Assembly: GCA_016201275.1 (NCBI GenBank)
Contig: JACQDB010000028.1
Location: 1-50,340 of the forward strand
DNA: 50,340 nucleotides
Direction of reading: 5' to 3'
DNA from: Acidobacteriota bacterium
Lineage (GTDB): Bacteria > Acidobacteriota > Blastocatellia > UBA7656
The notes under the pieces: model-generated
The model's database searches: none
Told to the model about the DNA's origin: nothing
What the model saw: the letters and a program-made list of their open reading frames with translations, nothing else
Shown: one piece after another, positions 7,983 to 18,121 of the stretch
How the letters are laid out: every line of letters starts with the position of its first letter
Position numbering within the stretch: position 1 is the first letter of the stretch
Translations under genes and position numbers: made by a program

Positions 7983-10922
7983 ATGTTTATGAGGAGAATA
8001 TTCATAGCTGTAATTTCACTTGTTCTCGTTCTATCGCTTGCCGCCAATACGTTGGCGCAACTGGGAACGGCCTCCATTAGTGGACAAGTGCTTGACCCGC
8101 AGGGCGCAGCCGTTGCTAAAGCCCGCGTGACGCTCAAGAACAAATCCACTGGTCAGAGCCGCGAAGTTCAAACCGATGACGAGGGCAATTACCGTATGCA
8201 AAATCTGCTGCCTGCGGCGTATGAAGTTCGCGTCGAGGCACAAGGATTTGCCGCTGCAGTCGTCGAAAGCGTGACGCTTGCCGTCGGCCAAGTGCCGACT
8301 GTCAATGTGTCGCTCAAACCCGCAGGCACTTCCGAAGTCGTGCAAGTAACCTCGAACGAAGCGGAGGGCGTAGATACCACCTCCTCGCAGGTGTCTGGCT
8401 CGATCTCGGACCGCACTCTACAGAGTCTGCCGCTCAACGGGCGCAACTTTCTTGATCTGGCATTTCTGATTCCGGGCAATGCACCGGCTCCCAACTATGA
8501 CCCGACCAAGACGACGACTATCGAAATCTCTTCGGCGGGGCAGCTTGGTCGCGGCGGCAACATTGCCGTAGATGGCGCAGACAACAACGATGATGTGGTT
8601 GGCGGGACGTTGCAAAACTTTCCCCAGGATGGCATCAAGGAATTTCAAATCGTCACCAACCGCTTCTCCGCCGAAATCGGGCGCTCGGCTTCTTCCGCCA
8701 TCAACATCGTTACCAAGACCGGCGGTAACCAACTGCACGGCTCCGGCGCGTTCTTCTTTCGCAACGATGCACTGTCGGCGCTTCCCGCCACGCTGGACCG
8801 AACGGTGGTGCAGACTTTAGGCAGGCCGCCCTTTGACCGCGAACAATATGCCGGATCGCTTGGCGGCCCCATCAAAAAAGATAAAGCTTGGTGGTTCGTC
8901 GCTGCGGAGTATCGCAATCAAGACGGCGTGGTGTTGACCGGCGTCCGCGATTTTACTGCACGCAGAGTGCTGACCAGTTTTTCCGGTGCGCCGTTAAACG
9001 ATTTTTTGTTGACCGGACGCGCCGATTGGGCCAACACCGCCAACGACAACATGGCGTTTCGCTTCAGCCTGCAAAACGAAGATGATATTGATCGCGGCAG
9101 TTTGCGTCGTCCCATAGGCACTGCCGACAATCGCCAGCATTCGTTCAACAAGTATTACTCGTTCCTCTACAACTGGGTGCATACTTTCTCGCCCAAGGTG
9201 CTGAACGATTTTATTTTTCACGAAAACAAATTCAAGAACGCCATTCCAGCGTTCGTCAGTGGGCGCAACGAACTGCGCTTTCCTTCGGTTCAAGACGGCG
9301 GCAATTTCCGCATACCGCAACGCACCAGACAGAATCGCATACAATTGCGTGACAACTTGAGTTGGTCGGCGGGTACGCATTCGCTGAAGCTTGGCGGCGA
9401 GTATCAGCGCCTGGACACCGATGCCATATTCGATCTGTTCGGCTCCGGCACGCTCTTTCTGACGCAGGATTTCGCCACTACGGACACCAATGGCGATGGG
9501 AAAATAGATGACGCCGATATACCGGTGGCGGTGGCGATTCGCTCGATTGCGCCCAATCGTCCGCCGACAGTGCCGAATGTGGATAACAACTTTTTCGCCG
9601 CTTATATTCAGGACGATTGGAAGGTGTCGCCCCGTTTGACGCTCAATCTGGGCGTGCGCTACGAGTTGGATACCAACACCAAAAACCGCAGCCATTTCGG
9701 CGATATATTTTCCATCGTCCGTCCCTTCCTCGCTAGCGGCAGCCGCAAAAAAGACGCCAACAACTTCGCTCCGCGCATCGGTTTCAACTGGGACCCTTGG
9801 GGCGACAGCAAGACTTCTGTGCGCGGCGGCTATGGCATTTATTATGATCGCATCGTGCTGGAAGTGGCGTTGCTTGAACGTCTGCTTGATGGTCGCGCTC
9901 TGCCGCTTGAAGTGCGCGATGGCTCGAACCGCGCCAGCATAGCGCGTCCTTTCGTCGGCAACATCATTCCCGGTGCTGGCGCGATAGGCATAAACATCAT
10001 TGATAACAACCTCGACACGCCTTACGTTCAGCAGTTCAGCTTAGGGGTGCAGCGCGAGATTTTTCATGACTTGGTGGTTTCGGTTGACGGCATTCACGCC
10101 TTCGGTTCGAGCTTCATCATTGGTCGTTCAATCGGGACGGTGTTCAATCCGGTCATCAACGGAACGGACTCGGTGGTGAATATCGAATCGTCGGTCAAGA
10201 CCTGGTATGACGGGCTGCTGGTCAACGTCCAGAAACGGGTCTCGAACCGTTTCAATTTTAATGCTTCTTACACCTTGGCAAAGTCGCTCAACTACTCGAA
10301 CGACGATCAGATTCCGTTCCAGGTCGGGCCTCTTGATCCCAATAATCTGCGCCTCGAAAAGGGCCCGTCGCCCAATGATGAGCGCCATCGCTTCAGCTTT
10401 GCGGGCGTCATCAACGCCGGACGCGGGATACAGGTTTCGCCGATCTACACGTTGGCTTCGGGGGTGCCGTTCGACATTATTTTGCCCAACGGGACGACGC
10501 GAATTCCTTCGATTCAGCGCAACGCTGCCGGTCGCCTGTTTCACACCGGCGCGGAGTTGAACAGTTATATACGACAGGTCAACGCCGGTGGCGGTGTCGG
10601 CGGAACGCTGCTGCCTCTGGTCAACGACAAGCTGAGATTTGGCGATAGCTTCACCTCGTTCGATCTGCGCGTGTCGAAGACCTGGAAGCTGACCGAGCAT
10701 CTGCATCTTCAAGGTATGGCGGAAGCGTTCAACCTCTTCAACGTGACCAACATTCGCGGCAGCAACAACGTGAATTTCTCCGGTTTCCAGAATACCTTGA
10801 TACCGGATAGCAATGATCCTACGCGGTCGTCGTCTTTCGGGACGCCGTTGCAGACCGCCGGTGGCGTCTTCGGAACCGGTGGGCCGAGAGCCTTCCAGTT
10901 CGCGGCGAAAGTCACCTTCTAA
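7983..10922 (+). CDS. Oar-like TonB-dependent outer membrane receptor
   Basis: An exported outer-membrane barrel of 979 residues. Residues 1-26 are a signal peptide (IAVISLVLVLSLAANTLAQ). About 30-112 form a carboxypeptidase-regulatory-like beta-sandwich (ASISGQVLDPQGAAV, DDEGNYRMQNLLPAAYEV). The plug follows with LPLNGRNFLDLAFL and NIAVDGADNNDD, then a large barrel ending in the aromatic residue of FAAKVTF. This architecture is typical of the expanded Acidobacteriota/Myxococcus Oar family. The substrate is unknown; polymers or peptides are often assumed. The start is fixed by GGAGGAAATT at 7970-7979. An acidic DTNGDGKIDDADI segment near residue 502 looks like a calcium-binding loop inside an extracellular part. 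No partner lipoprotein (SusD-like) is adjacent. Confidence 0.93.
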   Translation: MFMRRIFIAVISLVLVLSLAANTLAQLGTASISGQVLDPQGAAVAKARVTLKNKSTGQSREVQTDDEGNYRMQNLLPAAYEVRVEAQGFAAAVVESVTLAVGQVPTVNVSLKPAGTSEVVQVTSNEAEGVDTTSSQVSGSISDRTLQSLPLNGRNFLDLAFLIPGNAPAPNYDPTKTTTIEISSAGQLGRGGNIAVDGADNNDDVVGGTLQNFPQDGIKEFQIVTNRFSAEIGRSASSAINIVTKTGGNQLHGSGAFFFRNDALSALPATLDRTVVQTLGRPPFDREQYAGSLGGPIKKDKAWWFVAAEYRNQDGVVLTGVRDFTARRVLTSFSGAPLNDFLLTGRADWANTANDNMAFRFSLQNEDDIDRGSLRRPIGTADNRQHSFNKYYSFLYNWVHTFSPKVLNDFIFHENKFKNAIPAFVSGRNELRFPSVQDGGNFRIPQRTRQNRIQLRDNLSWSAGTHSLKLGGEYQRLDTDAIFDLFGSGTLFLTQDFATTDTNGDGKIDDADIPVAVAIRSIAPNRPPTVPNVDNNFFAAYIQDDWKVSPRLTLNLGVRYELDTNTKNRSHFGDIFSIVRPFLASGSRKKDANNFAPRIGFNWDPWGDSKTSVRGGYGIYYDRIVLEVALLERLLDGRALPLEVRDGSNRASIARPFVGNIIPGAGAIGINIIDNNLDTPYVQQFSLGVQREIFHDLVVSVDGIHAFGSSFIIGRSIGTVFNPVINGTDSVVNIESSVKTWYDGLLVNVQKRVSNRFNFNASYTLAKSLNYSNDDQIPFQVGPLDPNNLRLEKGPSPNDERHRFSFAGVINAGRGIQVSPIYTLASGVPFDIILPNGTTRIPSIQRNAAGRLFHTGAELNSYIRQVNAGGGVGGTLLPLVNDKLRFGDSFTSFDLRVSKTWKLTEHLHLQGMAEAFNLFNVTNIRGSNNVNFSGFQNTLIPDSNDPTRSSSFGTPLQTAGGVFGTGGPRAFQFAAKVTF

Positions 10923-10956
10923 CCAACGGCGGATGAAATAAGCCGCTGTTGCTGCG

Positions 10957-11023
10957 GTTCAAAGTTACGCCTTGAGGCGTGCAGCGTCTGCCTCAGCTCA
11001 GGCCGCAAGGCGTAACTTTGAAC
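10957..11023. terminator. Hairpin downstream of the first Oar-like gene
   Basis: Arms GTTCAAAGTTACGCCTTG (10957-10974) and CAAGGCGTAACTTTGAAC (11006-11023) are perfect inverted copies around a GC-rich loop. It lies 34 nt after the stop of the receptor gene. No T run follows, so it may be a processing hairpin or repeat element rather than an intrinsic terminator. Confidence 0.5.
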
Positions 11024-11079
11024 TTGCACCTTCTTTCCTTCACGAGCCTGCGCCTTGCACCAACGGCCTGGGAGTTTCG

Positions 11080-11649
11080 ATGATAAAGTTTTTGAAGAGA
11101 GTGCTGGCTGCGCCTTTCGTGGTGGTCGCGGCGTTCTTCATCTTGCTGGAAGATTGGTTGTGGGATGATCTGGCGCGTTGGGCTGCGGCTATAGGGCGCT
11201 TGCCGATTTTTCACCAACTCGAAACCTTGATCCTCAAATTGCCGCCCTATGGCGCGCTGGTATTGTTTGCCGCGCCCTCCCTGTTGCTGGTGCCGATCAA
11301 ACTTGCGGCGTTGTATTTCATCTCGCGTGGACAAGCGGCATTGGGCATGATGACCATCCTTGCCGCCAAAGTTTTCGGCACTGCGTTAGTAGCACGCATC
11401 TTCACTTTGACCAAACCGACGTTGATGCGTTTGCCATGGTTTGTCTGGGTTTATACGCGCTTTACAAAGTTCAAGGCGCGCATCTATGACACCATCAAAG
11501 CCACGGCGGTGTATCGGTTGGCGCATCGGCAACGCCTGCGCCTCAGTCGCCGCTGGCAGGAATGGAAAGCGCAACGGCGTGGCTTTCTGCGCCGCCGTTG
11601 GGACGCCGCTGTGCGATTCTGGCGCAAACGAAAACAACCACAGGAATAA
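11080..11649 (+). CDS. Small integral membrane protein, unknown function
   Basis: A protein of 189 residues. The ATG at 11080 is chosen because GGGAG precedes it and the upstream in-frame extension is unlike a protein. Three hydrophobic segments are visible: about 9-24 (APFVVVAAFFILLEDW), about 58-80 (GALVLFAAPSLLLVPIKLAA) and about 90-110 (MTILAAKVFGTALVARIF). A strongly basic C-terminal tail follows (LRLSRRWQEWKAQRR, RRRWDAAVRFWRKRK). The overall pattern recalls a conserved hypothetical inner-membrane family seen in Proteobacteria, with a DxxWD segment after the first helix and a PPYGAL motif, but I know no assigned function. It sits alone after the Oar-like gene. Confidence 0.75.
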   Translation: MIKFLKRVLAAPFVVVAAFFILLEDWLWDDLARWAAAIGRLPIFHQLETLILKLPPYGALVLFAAPSLLLVPIKLAALYFISRGQAALGMMTILAAKVFGTALVARIFTLTKPTLMRLPWFVWVYTRFTKFKARIYDTIKATAVYRLAHRQRLRLSRRWQEWKAQRRGFLRRRWDAAVRFWRKRKQPQE

Positions 11650-11767
11650 ATCAGAAAGGCAAAAGTAAAAAAGCGAAAGTAAAAAAGCGAAAGTAAAACC
11701 CTGCACCTGACCGTGCCGCAAAAAAATTTTCGACTCTCTCGTTTCTTCCGTTCCGCGCAAGGTATCA

Positions 11768-11866
11768 ATATAGCGAATTTCATTTGTCCGCGACCACGAC
11801 ACCTTGTTGAGAGGCGGTCTGTGACCGCCTCTTAATAAATCGCACACATCTGCAAGCCGCTATATA
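11768..11866. repeat. Hairpin repeat family C, copy 1
   Basis: Bounded by ATATAGCG and CGCTATAT, with a central stem GAGGCGGTC/GACCGCCTC. The copy at 39388-39485 is the same sequence in the opposite orientation with few mismatches, including the shared block TTGTCCGCGACCACGACAC (TTGCCCGCGACCACGACAC there). Just upstream (about 11655-11698) the unit AAAAAAGCGAAAGT is tandemly repeated. Confidence 0.88.
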
Positions 11867-12136
11867 TTGTGCTGTACATCGCCATGACATACAACATTTA
11901 GGGAGTCTTTCCGCCAAATACCGGAGCGTCAATTTTTCTGATACGCTACCTTGGCGATGCGTTCACGCCTGGCTTCTGGCCTCAAGGTTGACCATTTTAA
12001 TCGCTCGCTTTCACCCTTCGTTCTTTATTCCTCTTCGCACTTTTCCACTTCGCCTCGTGCGTTCATGACGATGCCGACGGCTTGATGACGCCCTCTCCAC
12101 ATAACGATTGGTTATCGTTTCCATAAAAACAATTCG

Positions 12137-12166
12137 TTGTACAAGCGTGGCGCGAAGCCTTATAAC
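12137..12166 (+). promoter_or_regulatory. Candidate sigma-70 promoter
   Basis: TTGTAC (12137-12142) and TATAAC (12161-12166) are separated by 18 bp. The predicted start is near 12173, about 150 nt upstream of a very strong intrinsic terminator and about 280 nt upstream of the amino-sugar kinase ATG. This is motif matching only. The preceding 11867-12136 stretch shows no gene. Confidence 0.4.
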
Positions 12167-12199
12167 AGAATCGTAGCTTTACTTGAGTAAGGATTGATA

Positions 12200-12466
12200 A
12201 TGAGTGTAGCAGCAGCAAGCGGCAATGCGACTTGCATAGAGTTTTATCAGCAGGCCAACTCCTGTAGTGAAACCATTACTCTGGCGCAATCAGTACGGCA
12301 TTTGATTGCGCCATTTTTTTTGCCAAGCCACTTGCCAAGCGTTTTCACGCTACCGGCTACAGGGCGAATCAATGCTTGCGCCAGGCCCCTGAAGAGAGTC
12401 GCAAGGGAGACCCTGCGCGACTCAGGTTTGTATAGCAGTAAAGGAAGTATCTTATGTCAACCGTAG
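12200..12466 (+). other. Leader ORF or leader RNA before the amino-sugar kinase gene
   Basis: An ATG at 12200 has an ideally spaced AAGGA (12189-12193) and opens 88 codons that run through a perfect terminator hairpin and overlap the kinase start by 13 nt. The peptide (SVAAASGNATCIEFYQQANS at its start) matches no family I know, and its second half is compositionally poor. I therefore read the region as a transcribed leader, perhaps with a translated leader peptide controlling termination, rather than a normal gene. A stand-alone small RNA of about 150 nt (about 12173-12321) is the alternative. Confidence 0.35.
12282..12321 (+). terminator. Intrinsic terminator within the kinase leader
   Basis: A perfect 11 bp stem, TGGCGCAATCA (12282-12292) with TGATTGCGCCA (12303-12313), a 10 nt loop, then eight T residues (12314-12321). 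It lies upstream of the kinase gene rather than after a recognised gene, which suggests attenuation or a small RNA end. Confidence 0.85.
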
Positions 12467-13470
12467 CTAATCCTCACGCGCACACGAGGACAACGACAGG
12501 TTCATTGAAACGCTTGCGCGAAAATCGAAACGCGCAGGAAATCTATTTTCTAGGCATTGATGGCGGCGGCACTAAAACCCAGGCCATTATCACCGATGCC
12601 CACTTGAACATTTTAGGAGAAGGCCACAGCGGTGCTGCCAATCCGCATCGCGTAGGCTTCAAAGAAGCCGTTGCCAATATCAAAGCGGCAACCTGTGAAG
12701 CGCTGCAACAGGCCGGTTTGCAATTCGAGGACATCGCCGCTGCTGTCGCCGGTATCGCCGGTATCAGCCATCCGATTCACTATCACACTATGGAAGAGGC
12801 GCTTGACCGCACACTAGGTTTAGACAAACTCGAACTCGTCACCGATGCGCGTGCCGCGCTCACCGGCGCGCTTGACGGCAAACCCGGCGTCATCGTCATT
12901 GCCGGTACAGGCTCGATTGCGCTTGGTTTGAACGACGCGGGGAACGAAGCGCGTTCGGGCGGCTGGGGGCCTACCTTCAGCGACGAAGGCTCCGGTTACG
13001 ACATTGCGCGGCAAGCCTTGAAGGCCGTCGCCGCCTCGTTTGACGGGCGCTCGCCGGAGACCTTGTTGACACGCCTGATTTGCCGCGAGTTGAAGATTGA
13101 TAAGCCTTCGGATTTGCCCAGCGTCATCTACCAAGATGACGCTGGGCCCGCCCACATTGCTTCGCTTGCCAAAGTGGTGGCGGACGCCGCCGCCCAAGGC
13201 GATGACGTGGCGCAGGAAATTCTGGAGCGCGCCGGTCAAGAGTTGGGGCAATTGGTGGTCGCCGTCATTGAACGACTGGCCTTGCAGCACCAGCAATTTC
13301 GCGTTGCCTGCATTGGCAGCGTTTTCAAAGCGGGCGATTTTGTTTTGGCATCATTTCGCCGGACGGTGTTAGCGGTTGCGCCCCATGCGGAAATCGGTGA
13401 GCCGCTGTTTCCGCCCACCATCGGCGCGGTCAAATTGGCAGAGGCATCCATACAGGCAGACGCCGAATGA
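12454..13470 (+). CDS. BadF/BadG-type amino-sugar kinase (GlcNAc or MurNAc kinase)
   Basis: An ASKHA-fold sugar kinase of 338 residues, expected to phosphorylate N-acetylglucosamine and/or N-acetylmuramic acid with ATP in the cytoplasm. The phosphate-binding loop YFLGIDGGGTKTQAI is at about 31-45, after an unusual polar N-terminal extension of nearly 30 residues. VIVIAGTGSIALGLN (about 148-162) and GGWGPTFSDEGSGYDI (about 170-185) are the family's adenosine and sugar motifs. AAGGAAG (12441-12447) precedes the ATG. Downstream are a sodium:solute symporter and a NamZ-domain hydrolase, so MurNAc/GlcNAc salvage is the likely pathway. Which sugar is preferred cannot be told from sequence. A MurNAc-6-P etherase gene (murQ) is not in the window. 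Confidence 0.87.
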   Translation: MSTVANPHAHTRTTTGSLKRLRENRNAQEIYFLGIDGGGTKTQAIITDAHLNILGEGHSGAANPHRVGFKEAVANIKAATCEALQQAGLQFEDIAAAVAGIAGISHPIHYHTMEEALDRTLGLDKLELVTDARAALTGALDGKPGVIVIAGTGSIALGLNDAGNEARSGGWGPTFSDEGSGYDIARQALKAVAASFDGRSPETLLTRLICRELKIDKPSDLPSVIYQDDAGPAHIASLAKVVADAAAQGDDVAQEILERAGQELGQLVVAVIERLALQHQQFRVACIGSVFKAGDFVLASFRRTVLAVAPHAEIGEPLFPPTIGAVKLAEASIQADAE

Positions 13471-13719
13471 TAAGCGAGCTTCTTTGGCAAACCGCCATAC
13501 GCACTACAGTGGAACAACACGAATAACTGACTTCTCTGCATACGGGTTGAGGGTTGCCGGGCAGGCGAATTTTATGGTGAAGAGGCGTTGGAAAGCTGTA
13601 GAGATTTTCACCCGCCACGCCGTCATCGTTGGCGAATTTCACGGACAGGCAATATGATTTAGCCGCTCAAATCGTCTTCTGACATCTGGCACATACATTC
13701 TTTTGAAAGGCTCTCGGTC

Positions 13720-15225
13720 ATGGGATTTTCTGCGATTGATTACGTGGTGCTGTTCTTGTACCTTGTCGGCATCACGATATTCGGAACCCGCTTTCGAAAA
13801 TCACAACGCACGGTCAAAGACTATTTCATCGGCGCGAAAAATACTAACTGGGTGGTCATCAGTCTTTCTATAGTCGCCACCGAAACCAGCACCTTGACGC
13901 TGGTGGGCGTTCCGGCGCTGGCTTATCAAATCACCGTGCGCCCCGAACAAGGCGGCAGTTTGACTTATCTGCAAGTCGTCTTCGGTTACATCATCGCCCG
14001 CATCATCATCAGCCTGTTGTTCATCCCTGCCTATTTTCAAGGCGAATTGCTGACCGCTTACGAACTGCTCAAAAATCGCTTTGGAGTGCAGACCAAAAAT
14101 TTCGCGGCCTCGTTGTTTTTAGTGATGCGTGCGTTGGCCGAAGGTGTCAGAGTCTTTGCCGCCTCGCTGGTATTGAGCGCGGTACTGAGTGCCAGTCTGC
14201 CGCATCTGCCGCATTTGTGGTTATGGTCAATCATCATCGTAGGGATGTTGACGTTGGTGTACACCTTTGAAGGCGGCATCGCGGCGGTGATTTGGACGGA
14301 CTTGATTCAGTTGGTGATTTACATAGGCGGTTCGCTGCTTGCCGCTTATGAATTGCTGCATCTGATTCCCGGCGGCTGGAACACCATAGCTGCCGACGCG
14401 CAAGCGGTAAACAAATTGCAAGTGCTGTCGTTTTCATGGGACTTCAGCGTGCCGTTTACCTTTTGGGCGGGAGTATTGGGCGGCACGTTTTTGACGATGG
14501 CTTCGCACGGCACAGACCAATTGCTGGTGCAAAGACTGTTGACCTGCAAAGACCAACGCGACAGTCAAAAGGCGCTAATTTTCAGCGGTTTTGTGGTGTT
14601 GTTTCAGTTCTCGCTGTTTTTGATGATTGGCATCATGCTTTATTCTTATTACCAGGCTTATCCGATGACCACGCCGCTGGCCAATAACGATCAGGTGTTT
14701 CCGACCTTCATCGTTGAACGCCTGCCGCACGGGGTTTCGGGGTTGGTGATTGCGGCTATCTTCGCTGCGGCGATGTCGAATTTGAGCGGTTCGCTTAATT
14801 CACTTTCATCAACTACGGTGCTGGATTTTTACAAGCCGCTCATCAATCCCAACGGCAGCGATGAAAGCTTGCTGAAACTATCGCGTTGGTTCACCGCCAT
14901 CTGGGGAGTCATTTTAATTTTCATCGCCATCGTCGCACGCGGCTGGGGCTCGGTCTTCACGGTTGGCTTAACCATCGCTTCGCTGGTTTATGGCCCCATG
15001 CTGGGCGCGTTTTTGTTGGGCGTGTTGACCAAACGCGCTCATCAAGGCGGCGTGATTGTGGGTATGGCGTTGTCGCTGACCTTTATGCTGTGGGTTAAAT
15101 TTCAAACTCCCATCGCTTGGACTTGGTATGTGTTGATCGGTACAGTCGTCTGTTTCGTTAGCGGCCTTGCGGTGAGTTTGGTATTCGAGAAAAAATCGGT
15201 GGCTTCAGAAAACGCCGCAGATTGA
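13720..15225 (+). CDS. Sodium:solute symporter (SSS family)
   Basis: An inner-membrane transporter of 501 residues with about 13 hydrophobic helices, beginning IDYVVLFLYLVGITIFG. SSS-family signatures include VKDYFIGAKNTNWVVI (about residues 30-45), the ETSTLTLVGVPA segment where TM1-TM2 contribute the sodium site, and ASHGTDQLLVQRLLTCKD near 265-282. Members import sugars, amino sugars, sialic acid or other solutes with sodium. The location between an amino-sugar kinase and a signal-peptide-bearing serine hydrolase/NamZ protein suggests uptake of MurNAc or GlcNAc released outside the inner membrane. GAAAGG (13705-13710) precedes the start. The 249 nt gap to the kinase gene holds no gene. Confidence 0.9.
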   Translation: MGFSAIDYVVLFLYLVGITIFGTRFRKSQRTVKDYFIGAKNTNWVVISLSIVATETSTLTLVGVPALAYQITVRPEQGGSLTYLQVVFGYIIARIIISLLFIPAYFQGELLTAYELLKNRFGVQTKNFAASLFLVMRALAEGVRVFAASLVLSAVLSASLPHLPHLWLWSIIIVGMLTLVYTFEGGIAAVIWTDLIQLVIYIGGSLLAAYELLHLIPGGWNTIAADAQAVNKLQVLSFSWDFSVPFTFWAGVLGGTFLTMASHGTDQLLVQRLLTCKDQRDSQKALIFSGFVVLFQFSLFLMIGIMLYSYYQAYPMTTPLANNDQVFPTFIVERLPHGVSGLVIAAIFAAAMSNLSGSLNSLSSTTVLDFYKPLINPNGSDESLLKLSRWFTAIWGVILIFIAIVARGWGSVFTVGLTIASLVYGPMLGAFLLGVLTKRAHQGGVIVGMALSLTFMLWVKFQTPIAWTWYVLIGTVVCFVSGLAVSLVFEKKSVASENAAD

Positions 15226-15244
15226 TAAATATTTTTCAAAGATC

Positions 15245-17863
<2,619 letters not shown>

Positions 17864-17867
17864 AGGC

Positions 17868-17935
17868 TTCGTTGTACCGCCTTCAGGCGGAAGCGTGCAA
17901 CGGAGAAAGCTTTCGTCTGAAGGCGGTACAACGAA
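17868..17935. terminator. Hairpin after the NamZ fusion gene
   Basis: Perfect arms TTCGTTGTACCGCCTTCAG (17868-17886) and CTGAAGGCGGTACAACGAA (17917-17935) start 4 nt after the stop codon. No T run follows. The same CGCCTTCAG/CTGAAGGCG words recur in the element at 36064-36354, so this may be a repeat that serves as a transcript end. Confidence 0.6.
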
Positions 17936-18121
17936 ACGGGCTTCACGATTTTTGACAAAAACATTTTCTTAAAGGTTATCGCTAGTGCAATCGCTTAGGA
18001 ATTTTCCGGTGAGTAGCGACTCACCAACTTGTGTGCTAATCTTGCAGACCGCTGGAAGAATGCAAGTTCTTCTGCTAATGCAATCAACCATTCCACTACT
18101 TGAAATATGGAGGAGCCGAAA

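Noticed and set aside
10972-11079. 36-residue N-terminal extension of the membrane protein at 11080
   Set aside because: It overlaps the hairpin after the Oar-like gene and is compositionally poor, while the ATG at 11080 has a GGGAG ribosome binding site.
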